DNA of 64,000 bases from Fragilaria crotonensis (taxonomy: Eukaryota; Bacillariophyta; Fragilariophyceae; Fragilariales; Fragilariaceae), in NCBI GenBank assembly GCA_022925895.1, contig JAKSYS010000011.1, positions 186,001 to 250,000 on the forward strand. Direction: 5' to 3'. The position numbers and the translations under genes were made by a program. Under the pieces are notes generated by a model. The model had not been told where the DNA came from. It was given only the letters and a program-made list of their open reading frames with translations, and searched no databases. The first letter of the stretch is position 1; the number at the start of each line of letters is the position of its first letter. Shown one piece after another: positions 1 through 10,724 of this stretch.

Positions 1-735
1 GCGGTTGTTTCCACTGGATGTGATTTGACTCCAGAGCCCGGTCGGTGGCCGGCCACCATGCTTCCAAGGGATGGGTGGAGGTGTGACGCCTGCTATGTGC
101 GCAATCCCTTGGACGTTGATATGTGCTTGGCCTGCAAAACAACCAGGCCTGGTAGGTAGGGTACTTCTTTGGCAGCAGGTGTTCTGGTCACTGTGGGTGC
201 CGCTGGAGCTACATCTGGCTGGCTCTGGATCTCGGTAACAGCTTTGGTGGCTGAATTCTTGTCCACATCGGGGATTGCGTCCCCAGCAGTGGTTGGCTTC
301 TCTTTTGGTGTGCCTCCCAATGCGTTTGAATCTTGTGCGACAATGGACGGTCCTGTTTCGTTGCCTTTTTCGGGTGATGCCGGGCCTACCCAGCCGGAGA
401 CTGTTGTGTTGCCGGCGGTTGTTTCCACCGGATGTGATTTGACTCCAGAGCCCGGTCGGTGGCCGGCCACCATGCTTCCAAGGGATGGGTGGAGGTGTGA
501 CGCCTGCTATGTGCGCAATACCTTGGACCAGGCCTGGTAGGTAGGGTACTTCTTCGGCAGCAGGTGTTCTGGTCACTGTGGGTGCCGCTGGAGCTACATC
601 TGGCTCTGGATTGGTAACAGCATCGGTGGCTGAATTCTTGTCCACATCGGGGATTGCGTCCCCAGCGGTGGTTGGCTTCTCTTTTGGTGTGCCTCCCAAT
701 GCGTTTGAATCTTGTGCGACAATGGACGGTCCTGA
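1..735. repeat. Two tandem copies of a ~414-bp unit
   Basis: The sequence beginning at position 1 returns nearly unchanged from position 415. Unit 2 runs to about 735, where the match stops inside the shared word GACAATGGACGGTCCTG. The second copy lacks a stretch of about 28 bases present in the first near 119-148 and has a few smaller indels. On the minus strand the unit stays open for about 126 codons as a Pro/Ala/Thr/Lys-rich low-complexity peptide, so it could be repeat-encoding exon sequence of a gene that starts outside the window. No known domain is visible, so coding status is undecided. Confidence 0.8.
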
Positions 736-822
736 TCATATGATCATTCAATCTCCTTGCTTGCTCTTTCATTGCTTGTTTCAACTTAATCCTGGCCGTC
801 CGTTGGAGAGGAGCTGTTGGTG

Positions 823-1003
823 TGCGACACAGCAACCAACAACTTACTTGTAACAATCCAACAGAAGAACTGGAACATGCTACTAGTTGCTCTCACCCAT
901 GCGCCCACGTAGTGGCTGTGGTCTGCTGGTCTAGAAACGCTGGTACGTTTCTGGTTCTTCTGGTGGATTGTTACAAGCAAGTTGTTGGTTGTTCTGCAAC
1001 ATG
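823..1003. repeat. Fold-back (snap-back) imperfect inverted repeat
   Basis: The segment at about 825-881 (containing CAACCAACAACTTACTTGTA) is repeated in inverted orientation at about 942-1003 (containing TACAAGCAAGTTGTTGGTTG) with scattered mismatches. The two arms are close to 60 bases each and are separated by about 60 bases. This is the form of a small fold-back or MITE-like element. No target-site duplication was recognised. Confidence 0.65.
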
Positions 1004-1337
1004 CCAACCTCCATCTCCAATCTCTTCAACGAGATTCAACACGCACCAGTGGATTTTGAACTGTGCAGCACAGCCATTGTTGCGAGAGAGTATATCTTGA
1101 GGCAGGATTGCAAGGATATCTTTCCTTCTTCATCTCCTTGTTACAGCTATGCTACTGGTAGTGAGTATCATACAAGCGTGGCTTTGGAAGTTGGGTAAGA
1201 TTTATACACCAGTTCTGTGATGGATTTTACGTGCTACAACCAAGGTGCCCAGCCAAAATACATAGTACAAAGATTGTCAGCGCTTTGAGCACATTTGACC
1301 AACAGTTGTACTTGGCTTTTGACACTTTGCTCTTCGC

Positions 1338-2043
1338 TTGAGGTACCTTCATGGAATCCTCAAAGCTTCTACTATCCCTGGTGCGCTGAGGGTAGCTCAG
1401 GATTTGGAAAATGATGCTTCTATGACGGCTCTGAAGGGAATGGAGGGTGATGGTAATCTGTGTTATGTGACACACAGCATGGATTTGAGTGTCAATTTGT
1501 CCAATTCTTCTCATTACGATGTCAATGACGCAAGCCAAGGCTTCAGCATTTGGACTGAAGAAAGACCTGGAACAACCAGAAGTTGGTATTTTGTTTTGCC
1601 TAACATGAACGGCACATTTCCAGATTCTGAGAGGGAATACTACGGAATTGCAATTAAGTTGACTCACGGAGTGCTCATCAGCTGGGACGGACGCCTGATC
1701 CGACACTGTACCTCTGTGATGAGTTGTCATGGAGGTAATGTTTTTGGTACATTCTTCGCGGCAAAGACAAAAGCAAGTTATCAAATATGGCATGCTCAAT
1801 GCACAGGGGAAGAAGGAACGAAAGTCGAGTTTGGGAAGTGGTGCTGTACCTGATGGTGCCTCAGCAGTTTCTAATGTGGTGATGATTGGGAATTGCAAGG
1901 TGGTGACGTCAATTGATTCACCCATTCGTGACGATGATGATTGTTCTGCTAGTACTTTTATTGAAGATTCAGAAACAGAAGAAGAGGATGACAGTGATGG
2001 TGATGGAAGTCACGACAACGGCATTTCTGATGGCGCGTTGTAG
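1338..2043 (+). CDS. Putative jelly-roll (2OG-Fe(II)-like) oxygenase with acidic tail, frame-shifted
   Basis: The first frame (about 1338-1853) contains SSHYDVND, an HxD metal-ligand pattern. After about 70 residues it continues with HGVLISWDGR and IRHCTSV, which can supply the distal His. This arrangement fits a double-stranded beta-helix oxygenase, perhaps near the TET/JBP or related 2OG-Fe(II) families, but the subfamily is not certain. Near 1770 the sensible reading moves to another frame (VIKYGMLNAQ...), which ends at 2043 in an Asp/Glu/Ser-rich tail (SETEEEDDSDGDG). The gene is therefore either frame-shifted or carries an unresolved junction. The 5' end has no in-frame ATG, so an upstream exon or truncation is likely. 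It sits directly before a tail sequence that also follows the DOT1/SET cassette at 9-12 kb. Function is inferred from motifs only. Confidence 0.45.
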
Positions 2044-2195
2044 TGCGTCTGTTGGAGTACCTTGCGTTGTTATGTTTCCTTTGCTTTGACATACCTTTCC
2101 TGGTAATGCCCTCAATGCATAATTTTGTGAGGATTCGGTCACAAGAATAGGTTTTTGTGTCATAAGTCAATCAAACATTCAAATTTGAATTCATC

Positions 2196-2478
2196 ATCAA
2201 TATTTTTTGAGAAGAATGTTTCTGTGAGGAGCCAAAAGAGGTCCATGAGAAGATTCCTTTATGTTTGCTTTCTAGGAATTTCATGGGGTGAATGCATTGA
2301 TAAGCATGCCACATCCCCACAAGAGCAATCCAATGCATAAGTTGTGCGCACCAAGCATATCTATGCCAAGCATTACAATTTAGAGCCCTTCAAAATTGCA
2401 TCTTTTTCTTGTCAATGGTTTATTCGTTTGTGATGCATATATTTGTAATTAGAGGAACTCTCATCTCAGGGCATCGCA
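2196..2478 (+). repeat. Shared 3' tail, copy A
   Basis: From TATTTTTTGAGAAGAATG onward this stretch matches 12177-12456 along its whole length with about 85 per cent identity by eye. It includes the block TTTCATGGGGTGAATGCATT and the ending TCATCTCAGGGCAT. Similarity begins abruptly at about 2196; upstream the two loci are unrelated. It lies just 3' of the oxygenase-like gene and ends with one copy of a 33-base motif that is present three times in copy B. Confidence 0.85.
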
Positions 2479-2649
2479 GCTATTCATCTTGCTACCGTAG
2501 TACCGGTGCACATAATGCTAGTGGGGTAGTACAGTACTGTAGTACCAAGCATGACGCTTGCTGCTAGCTAGTAGAGAGTCGACTTTTCCACAGGTCCGTT
2601 TTGAGTTCTCGATTACAATAGCACGGAGGAAGTTTCGTGTCCAACCATC

Positions 2650-3714
2650 TTGCCGAAGGTGTTGCGATTGCGACCCCGACGACGACTTGGGATAACAGTC
2701 GTCCAACCGATTCCAATTCACAACAGTCAAGGCCCCATCAAGACGATTGTCATTTCAGATTCAACACGAGATGAACTGTACCAGGAAGTTTCCAACCTCA
2801 AAGTCGACACTTCCAACATTCGGGATTTGGAATCCTTTATTGACCAAGCCAAGGAAACAATTCACTCCCACATTGGTGACGATTTCTTGAAAGCATTGCG
2901 TTCCTTGCACAATTCATCGTCTCCGACGTCTGCCATCTGGATACGGAATCTTCCGGTAGACCCCTTTGTTCCTCCCAATCCGACTGATGGGACTGCAGTA
3001 TCTCTCGGAAAACATACCTATGTCGCGGAGGCCATGTTGGTGGGATTAGGAGAATTGACCAATTCACACGTTGTTGGCTATTCGGCGGAAACACAATATT
3101 CGAATCCTTGGATCCATGAAGGATTCCCTCGTAATACTCGTAGTGGAGGATCGGCATTGACGAAAGCATCCGATTTGGCATTCCATCAAGACATGTCGTA
3201 CCATCCGGAGGCACCAGATATTTTGGGTCTCGTTAGTATTCGGGAAGGACACGATCATCAAGTTCAGACGGAATTGATCGACAATCGAGAAATCCTAGAA
3301 ACTCTGCCGCACTCCATTGTGGACATGTTGCGAGAACCTCGTTTCGAGATTAAAACCAGCGATTGGGTCGATGCCAGTTATCATGACCTTCAGAAGAAGG
3401 AAGAAAAGAAAGTTGGTACTCCCATTCTTACCGGTGCGGCATCGCTGGCCATTCCAGTCGAATGGGAGAATATGGTGGGACTCGACCGCGAAGCTGACTG
3501 GGCCATCCAAATGCTCCAGCGCGCCATTCTCGAGGCTCCCAAACACTATGTGCACTTTGTACCTGGTGACTTGCTGTTGTTCAATAACAAGCGTACCCTA
3601 CATGCTCGGACCCCGTATGTAGACCTAAGATTCGATGGAGGTGATCGGGTCTTGAGCCGAGCATACTTTCGGAAAGAGGTTTCGGACAAGCAACGGATAA
3701 CCAGAATGATTTAG
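2650..3714 (+). CDS. TauD/clavaminate-synthase-like 2-oxoglutarate oxygenase
   Basis: The frame encodes about 354 residues. FHQDMSYHPEAPD gives the HxD iron ligands. Near the C-terminus GDLLLFNNKRTLHARTPY gives the distal His, and RVLSRAYFRK carries the Arg that normally holds the 2-oxoglutarate carboxylate. The NN(K/R)R..HAR block is typical of the clavaminate synthase / amino-acid hydroxylase branch of the TauD superfamily. The family uses Fe(II), 2OG and O2 to hydroxylate small molecules, often amino acids; the substrate here is unknown. The frame opens at a TTG, is preceded by a stop near 2602, and has no in-frame ATG until about residue 129, after conserved-looking sequence. A short upstream exon, with an acceptor such as ACAATAG at about 2613-2619, is more likely than a non-AUG start. 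No signal peptide is visible. Confidence 0.8.
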   Translation: MPKVLRLRPRRRLGITVVQPIPIHNSQGPIKTIVISDSTRDELYQEVSNLKVDTSNIRDLESFIDQAKETIHSHIGDDFLKALRSLHNSSSPTSAIWIRNLPVDPFVPPNPTDGTAVSLGKHTYVAEAMLVGLGELTNSHVVGYSAETQYSNPWIHEGFPRNTRSGGSALTKASDLAFHQDMSYHPEAPDILGLVSIREGHDHQVQTELIDNREILETLPHSIVDMLREPRFEIKTSDWVDASYHDLQKKEEKKVGTPILTGAASLAIPVEWENMVGLDREADWAIQMLQRAILEAPKHYVHFVPGDLLLFNNKRTLHARTPYVDLRFDGGDRVLSRAYFRKEVSDKQRITRMI

Positions 3715-3854
3715 GTAAACTCTGACTTAATTAAGTACAAGGATTGTTAAGTTCCCCGAGTCTATGTTTTGGCTACACAGCATGCAATTGTAATATACTG
3801 ACTGGCAGGTGCTGAGCCGGTATTGTGGAGTAGTGCTATCACATTTAATTTTCA

Positions 3855-4133
3855 ACCGAGGTCTCGATACCGCAATCGTCGCTTCCCCGAACAAGGATGG
3901 AACCTGTGACAACGAATTGATGATCGCGATTCCCGCAGGATTAAAGACCATTGCGACGATAAGATAGCGCATTCCCACCAACAAGTACGAAGCTTTCACT
4001 TCGGCTGGTCGTGACATTACGATTCCACTCAATGACTGGAATTGCTTCGAAACCCAAGTCATTGTTCCATGACGGCAGTCATGGACGACTTGTTGTTGCG
4101 CGCAGCAGCAGCATTCTTGTTACCACGTCGATC
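3855..4133 (-). pseudogene. Partial copy of the small membrane protein gene at 14570-15100
   Basis: This segment matches 14574-14851 in the same orientation over roughly 280 bases. On the minus strand it retains the reading VSKQFQSLSGIVMSRPA, then the hydrophobic SYLLVGMRYLIVAM and SQVPSLFGEAT. The N-terminal signal peptide and basic region of the full gene are missing. The copy therefore holds only the C-terminal membrane-spanning part and is most simply a truncated duplicate, which would make it non-functional. Confidence 0.75.
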
Positions 4134-4386
4134 CTCCTTGGCGGATTTCCTAGATGGTGCAAAGGAATAGGCCAATGTGATAAACTTCAATGCGAACGTT
4201 AACGATCAATTTGATGCGTTTCGATACCATCAGGATACCTTTGGTTTTGCCATGTCTGCAACAAACGTCAGCTCATGGCACGTTTTGATGCGGCACATTT
4301 TTGTGAAGTGAGCAAGCACGATGCAGATTGGGAGTGTCGATTTGGAAAGAGTTGCACTGGCACTTTTCGGGCTGGTTACTCTCTGT

Positions 4387-5331
4387 TTAGATGTCGCGCC
4401 ACAATCGCAGCGTAGCGACAGGCAGTAACATGAACAACAAAATGATCGTGAGAAAGATCCGGTGCCTGATAATTTCTTGTCGCTTGTTCCGTAAACCAAA
4501 TTTCCCCCAATCATGGAAAAGCGCTATCGGTTGTAGTACATCCTGTTCACAGTTTGGCTGTCGTCGTCGTCGTACTACTACTACTAGTTCTTGAAGGAGT
4601 AATTGAGAGACTTGCATGGCATCGTCCAACGCTTGATTGGCCCCTTGGGTGATCCGATGCCGTCCAAAATCCCACCATGGAGTCCATCGTGCATCTCCCA
4701 ATAAAAGAATTCGATCCTCCATCATGGTACTACGCTGCTGATTTGTTTTATTTACAAGCAGTGACGGTAAGAAGTAGGATGGCATTGTTTGAAGTACTTG
4801 ACCAACAAGTTTGGAGGAACGCACACCATTGCAGATGATGACAAAATCAAAGGTGGATGGATATCGGAAACACTCATCCGTTTTTCGATTCCAAACCAGC
4901 AACGATAGTTTCATATTCCATTCTTGTTGTTGTTGTTGTTGTGCTTCAATCTTGTAACAATAGCGCTGATACTCAATGTCCGCCGTTCGTCTCAAATCTT
5001 GCAGCAGTGCCTCTTCGGGTATCACTGCATCATTGTCAAACGTCCAGTTCCAACCCAAAGCCTTGTAGAGATGCTTGGCGTTTGGAACACACAAATCACC
5101 AGTGAGAGGAGACGGAGGATGCAAAGCATCCAACAAGACAATGTGGAAGAAATCAGTTTGTGAACTTGCATTGGAGTCTGCCTTCTTCAAATCTTGATTC
5201 ATCCGTTGCAGCAGATTCGCGAGGGAAAGTCCAGCATATCCAGCTCCGACGATGGCAATGGAAATAGGATGGTGCTGGTGTTGATCATGTGATGGCGATG
5301 ATGATGATGTAGACGCCGGTGAAAGTGCCAT
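4387..5331 (-). CDS. Short FAD-dependent monooxygenase-like protein
   Basis: The 314-residue frame starts at an ATG. After a Ser/His/Gln-rich leader it shows the dinucleotide-binding motif IAIVGAGYAGLSLANLL (GxGxxG). The second FAD contact appears as ILLLGDARWTPWWDFGRHR followed by ITQGANQALDDAMQVSQLL, the GD motif of class A flavin monooxygenases. A block LTGDLCVPNAKHLYKALGW lies between them. Members usually have 380-450 residues, so this one is short; part of the substrate domain between the FAD motifs appears abbreviated. A poly-Gln run and a poly-Arg/Val stretch (VVVVRRRRQ) occur. The C-terminus has a hydrophobic helix (LTIILLFMLLPVATL), so it may be tail-anchored in a membrane. The substrate is unknown. 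It points towards the TauD-like gene on the other strand, with the decayed duplicate at 3855-4133 between them. Confidence 0.7.
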   Translation of the reverse strand: MALSPASTSSSSPSHDQHQHHPISIAIVGAGYAGLSLANLLQRMNQDLKKADSNASSQTDFFHIVLLDALHPPSPLTGDLCVPNAKHLYKALGWNWTFDNDAVIPEEALLQDLRRTADIEYQRYCYKIEAQQQQQQEWNMKLSLLVWNRKTDECFRYPSTFDFVIICNGVRSSKLVGQVLQTMPSYFLPSLLVNKTNQQRSTMMEDRILLLGDARWTPWWDFGRHRITQGANQALDDAMQVSQLLLQELVVVVRRRRQPNCEQDVLQPIALFHDWGKFGLRNKRQEIIRHRIFLTIILLFMLLPVATLRLWRDI

Positions 5332-6172
5332 TGCCAGTCAGTTGGCAAGGAATATTTGTACTGTACTCTGTACTGGTACGCCATATTTTATCGCGAAGTC
5401 GGAGTCTGTACTCTGTACATAGTCTCCCGGATCTGCACAAGGTCGAGGCCGCGCCGCAACTAACGGCTGTTTTTTTTTCCGTTATCATCGTAGAAAATTC
5501 GTAATCCCCGAGCGCTGAGCCCCATCTACGGTAGCGTTTTGGGTTTTGGCCACGCAAATTCAACGAGCACTGTATACAGTAAAACGCCCGTACAAAACCC
5601 ACTGTTGTCTAGTAGAGGTATGCTTCCCACTCAACAACCCAAACTTCGCAGCACCAATTAAATCACATTAAACCTTGTAATCCAACAAACATTACCCTCT
5701 ATGTGACAACAAATACCCAACATGTGTCCTGCACCATATTCGTCAAAAGCAACAATGTTGCAACTTTTATTGCAGGACCAGGTTTGCATAGCACGGAATG
5801 CTGAAAGAACTAAATACATGCATGTTTCAGTCTTGTATCACTTCTTATCGCCTCTTTTGCTAGTATGAATAAAAGCTGTTGCTGTATGTAGTGAAAATCC
5901 ATCATTTAGCAAAGACATTACGCCTCAATTCCTGCTTTACATTGAAAATGATGGCCAACGAGGAGCTCCACTCCTGGTACAAAATCCCGAATGCTGCTGG
6001 TGGCCGATGTCATGGAATTCAAAACACTAGAGTGTAACTCGAGAATCTTTTTCCGACTTTATGGCTTTGTGCCAAACTTTGTTGCAATTGATGCAATGTA
6101 AATCAGCATAGGCCTGCACAAGAACATTCCTAGGAAAGACCACAGCACCGTACATGCTGAGGCGTTCCACCG
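5332..6172. other. Gene-free stretch
   Basis: No convincing reading frame is seen here. The 5' flank of the FAD monooxygenase gene (5332-5400) is rich in TGTACTGTAC words. The remainder is AT-leaning and without recognised repeats. Confidence 0.5.
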
Positions 6173-6713
6173 GTGGTGGTTGCTTGTTTCTTGCGCTTCT
6201 TTGCGCTTACACCGGCTCAACGAATGCTGCGCTCATTATCGTTCTCGTCGAGATCATGGTTGTCTAGTAAGTTTTCTTTTCATGTCATGCACAGTTTTCT
6301 ATGCCCACCATTGCATGGTCCAATCCGCTCCCTGCCTTGTGGATCTTGTGACATTGGTCTCAACAATGCACTCTGCAGTGAGTACTCGCTAGCTACTAAA
6401 GGATCATTGTCGACCTTGAGAGGTCTGAAAACTTCCCAACTCGGCTTTGCCATGCTCCAATGCATTCAGAACCGCAGTGGACCTGATTATTAATTGTAAG
6501 AGTTGATCCTCATAACTTGAGAGCCTCTTCTCCCTGGCAAATCCATTCATTTGCAATCCATCTTGCTTTTGTTATTAACTTCCGTCACCATCTTAGTTGT
6601 CCCAATTGAAGTTTCGCTCCAGAGGGTCCGATTGACTCAAAATGGTGTGGTTGGGTGTTCACGCTGTTGTTCTCCTCTGCCCCCCTCCGCCCAGCTCCTC
6701 AGAATTGGTGTCT

Positions 6714-6959
6714 TTAGCTGCAAGGCCGGCTGTGCCGTGGATTAAGTACATTACTACATTCTCGAATAAAGGATTCACACTTGCCCACGGCATTTTCAGC
6801 CATGTCTTGTTGAGATAAGTCAGTCTCAGTTGACTCAGTAGGCAGGCACTTTCCCGAGGCATTTTCAGCAACGTCTTGTTGAGATAAGTCAGTCTCCTCA
6901 GTTGGCTCAGAAGGAACATCTTTGTTTCGTTGTACTTGCGTTGTTTGTGCTGTGCTCAC
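6714..6959 (-). other. Short open frame built on a ~75-bp tandem repeat
   Basis: The minus strand is open for 81 codons and contains the peptide TETDLSQQDMAENA followed by GKC, and a second close copy EETDLSQQDVAENASGKC. The DNA between about 6778 and 6905 is correspondingly a two-copy tandem repeat. No domain is recognised. It could be a remnant of a repetitive protein or chance translation of a minisatellite. The surrounding 6.2-7.7 kb otherwise shows only short, unconvincing frames. Confidence 0.3.
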
Positions 6960-7739
6960 CCTTACTACTACTAGGACAAGTCCTTATTCTGTAGGTAAAG
7001 GTACCCCCATGATTCCAAGCAATTCATACTAATACACCTGGAAGAAAAAGTACTTTGCCGTGGGTTTGTAGTACCACACAGGTTCAAAGAAATACTGATA
7101 CATCTGGTGGGGTGCAGCCATTCAGGAGTTCCATCAGAGTTCTCCAGTCCAACTGTTGCTGCACCATGTGGTTCATGAACCGACTTTCCAGACAACGCAA
7201 AATCATCAAAACTGTATTGGCAAAATTGACTTGTGCAAAGTGATTGTAAGTAGAAGCCTAATTATAACTGTAAATTCAATTTGTTGTAAGCCACATCGTG
7301 TTACTAAGCATAATTATGGACCACAACATTATTTCCCCTTATGGCCTTGAGTGCTTCAGCTTGGTCACCATGGTCTTCCCACATTGCCAAGAGAATGGTC
7401 TTCCCAGATCATTCATCATCATATGCGGAAACAGAATTTACTATTGTCAGTGCATATTTCATCCTTGCTGCCATCTATTTTACACAGTCTATTGAGTTGT
7501 TCTTCTGGAATGGGGCGGAACATCGCAATCTCGGATTGATTTGTAGAGATGATTTGCCTGTGAGTGTCCACTACTTATGAATCACCACTATACCTTCAAC
7601 CTCACGACTCTATATGTGAAGACAAATGCGTGTTATTTCCTCGAAACTAGTTGAAGAATCCTCCATAGATCCTCATAACGCAGCTGCAAAAGATGATAGC
7701 TTTGATGATACAGCTATTCTATAACACGATAGGTGAGCT

Positions 7740-8235
7740 GATAAAGTTTGTTCTATAACAGTCCATCTCCCGTCGCTTGGTTGGGATGTATGATGCTTGA
7801 TGCTTCCTCCGTTACTTTGGTCGAGCCCAACGATGCCACATCACGTTCCGCGTTCGCACGTGACAATCGCGGCTCAAGATGCTCAATCGTGCGCCGATAC
7901 TTACGTTCGTATGGATGGTGGAGGCGAATTGGGCATCATTTCGTCCCAGTGCGTCCGGAAATAATGGGGTCCATATACTGGATACTGGCGGTCACTCCTA
8001 TCAACCTGCTGGAGTTGGATTCCTCCGTAGTATCCGTGTCTGTCGTCAGCCATCCGTTTCGACGCTACGCCCGCACGACACCGTCGATTCCATCAACGTT
8101 TTCGTCCACACCTGTCACACTGCTGTCTTTGTACCATCTATCAGCATTATGTCGCAATCAACGTACACACGGATTGATTCGTAACGATGATTTGGCTTCT
8201 AGTGTTCACTTCGTGCTGTACTTTAGGCATTAATC
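7740..8235 (+). mobile_element. Probable Ty1/copia (CoDi-like) integrase fossil
   Basis: Peptides in different forward frames recall the central part of a copia-type integrase, such as VRMDGGGELG and, further on, DTGGHSYQP. They are spread over a few hundred bases, so the copy is clearly broken and old. No LTRs, gag or reverse transcriptase were recognised nearby. The family assignment is by eye and moderate at best. Confidence 0.4.
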
Positions 8236-8437
8236 AGCATAACGATGGCTATAAATCTGTCACGAGCAACGGTAATCCCATGGTGCACAACACTCGGATT
8301 CGGACTCGTCCTCAAACCGCAGGTTGGAATTGGAATTGGTAGTGAAGCATGTGGCGAAGCCCGATAAGGATGTGTGCAATCTCCGCAGTTGGATTGGTTG
8401 GCGTTGAATCGGTTTGCTGTGAGGTTCCACTCGGAGC

Positions 8438-8665
8438 ATCTCAGTTTATGACTTTGGTTGCTGAGAAATAATCAGTTTTGAAGTAGCTAGCGAATGAATC
8501 TCAGCGGACAATTTTGTTGCTGAGAAATAATAAGTTTATGGTTGGGAGGATGATATTCATCTCAGCAGACAAGTTTTGTTGCTGAGAAATGATAAGTTTA
8601 TAGTTGGAAGAATCATATTCATCTCAGCAGACAAGTTTGCTTGCTGAGCCATAAACAATTTAGGC
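8438..8665. repeat. Minisatellite, ~62-bp unit, 3-4 copies
   Basis: Units begin with GCTGAGAAATRATAAGTTT and contain ATTCATCTCAGC(A/G)GACAA. Successive GCTGAG words lie at about 8459, 8519, 8581 and 8643. Each unit carries GCTGAG and its inverse CTCAGC, so single units can fold on themselves. Decayed units may continue to about 8800. Confidence 0.75.
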
Positions 8666-8971
8666 AGACAAGCGAATACTTTATTTCAGCCGAAAACATA
8701 GTTTACGGGAAACAAGGCTGAGGTGAAATATTGTCACAAACCAATTTGTCTCGGCAAGCTAAGTTGTGCGTTGAGATGAATTCGGATCAAAGTTGTGAGC
8801 TGAGATGATTTGTTTGATTGTCATTCCAAAACGGAATATTCTTCAGCAACAAAAGTTGTTAGCTTTGATGATCCCATTTGAATTGCTCCAATTTAAATTC
8901 TGAATGCTCCTCGAGACAACAGAAATGCTGTTGAATCACTTTTTGTCGGATTGACCTGACCACAAACGTCA

Positions 8972-10672
8972 ATGGAACATCACAGCAATGCAACCGATGC
9001 AGAGATTGCAGAAAGCCTAATTGATCTTCGCCACATCCCAAACCAAAAACCACAAAATCAAATTTGCCATCCTTTCAACCATAGTACAATATTGCATACG
9101 GTACAGCCTTTCTCTGCAAAGCAGTATACCTCAATGTTTGAGGACGGCTGCAATACATTGGCACTGACTAATATAGAAAGAAGCGGAGAATTCCGCAGTG
9201 CCAATCACAAGGTCGACGACAAGGCGATGCAGCTTAAGACTCAAGCTTGTGCACAGTATGGCCGCATAAAAACCACGGCGGCTCACATTCTGCTTGATTC
9301 AATTGCTCACCTCAAACCAAAGAGTGTTGTATGTGATCTAGGACACGGCATTGGCAATCTCGTCATTCAAGCTGTGTATACAATGGGACGTGAAGGCAGG
9401 GGAATCGAGCTGGTGCAAGCTCGGCATAGTGTTGCGGAGGCCCTTCTTGACCACTTTGAAAACCATTACCCGGTACGAGCCAAACACAGTCCATTTTCCA
9501 ATCATTGAACATCCCATTTCTCATATCCACCCGCCCTTTTCTAGATGCCTGACGGAGCAAGTGTAAGCCTCAGAGAGGGGAATATAGCCGACCCTAAAAA
9601 TCAACTGTACCTTACGAACAACGTGGTCATCCTCTTCTGCAACAATTTTAACCTTATCATGAGCGCTCAGTCCAATCCAAAAAAGAAATATTCGTGTATG
9701 GATGACTATATTGCAGGCTTATTCACTCAACTCAAGCCCGGTGCCAAGTTGGTAACCTTGTATCCAATTCATCACCTGCCACTCTCCCTCACAAAGGCAA
9801 CAGAGCTTCGCCGGAGTCGCTGCATGCCCATCAGGGACAATGCATCCTTTTACCAAGTCAAAATTATCTCATCTCCTGGCGGAGAAGACAATTTCACCTT
9901 TACCACTCAACCATTTTCATTTTATGTCTACACCCGGTGTGGTTCAGCCTGGCTCTTATGTTCTGCACCACACTGCCCCTACAGCACAGAAACCATCCTC
10001 GCATATCACATTAAAAATGAAGGATCCGAGAAAGAAGAACTGCTACCTGTGTCTAATTGTCCAATTCAAATGGGGCTCAACACCCAATCAAAAGCCGAGA
10101 CTAAACACTTGGTATCTGCATCAGGGTGCCTACATGAGTCGCGTCATAATCTGCCTCAAGCAAAACGGGTCCCTGAAATCAACTGTTCAATGCGTCCCGT
10201 CATCTTAGGAGGGCATAGCAACGCTAATGGCTTTGATATCTCGGTGGCTGGCTTGTCCAGTTGCAAAACACAACGTTGTGTGAATGAGGCTCATGCAGAA
10301 TTGAAACCTGGAGCTTTTCCGGGAGCATCACAGACATTACACTTTCCCGTTTGTGATCCTGCGACCACCATTGCTTACCTGGACAAGAAATCCATGACCA
10401 GCCATCTCATTGAGAATGCAATGAATGCAGTTGATGACAGCCATCCACAGTATACTATGTTGAACGCTGTTTTGCCGAGGGTAGTCAATCATAGCAGTAC
10501 CACCATTACATTGATGGAAGCTGATGTTGGTCATCCACTGTGCAAGATGCAACAAGAACTGGTTGATTTGCGCAAGATGCACCAAGAGATGATTGACCAC
10601 CGTTTGAAAAGATTGAAGGAGGGTCCCGAGGGATTACCCAGACGGAACAGCGACTCCTGTAGGTCAAACTAG
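8972..10672 (+). CDS. DOT1-like histone lysine methyltransferase, two exons
   Basis: Exon 1 is 8972-9472 from an ATG and exon 2 is 9545-10672. The 72-bp intron begins GTACGAG and ends TTTTCTAG, joining in frame as ...ENHYP/MPDGASV..., to give about 542 residues. DOT1 family motifs appear in order: YGRIKTTAAHILLDSI; the S-adenosylmethionine loop DLGHGIGNLVIQ; GIELVQARHSVAEALL; and after the splice FCNNFNLI, holding the conserved Asn of the active site, then LKPGAKLVTLYP. The family methylates Lys79 of histone H3, on nucleosomes and without a SET domain. The following 280 residues are of unknown type and end in a charged helix (QQELVDLRKMHQEMIDHRLK). The gene is followed closely by two more methyltransferase-like blocks and a repeat tail shared with another locus, suggesting a mobile or duplicated cassette rather than the host's main DOT1 gene. 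Confidence 0.7.
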
Positions 10673-10724
10673 AAGAGTCGAAATTGGAAAGCGGAACACT
10701 GAGACATGGGCGGGAGCGTCTCGG

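Noticed and set aside
386-856. A 156-codon minus-strand frame through the tandem repeat
   Set aside because: It overlaps another open frame of the repeat, is Arg/Cys/His-rich without any domain, and looks like a shadow frame.
6173-6493. A 106-codon plus-strand frame
   Set aside because: It has no recognisable domain, and several alternative frames of equal length occupy the same DNA.
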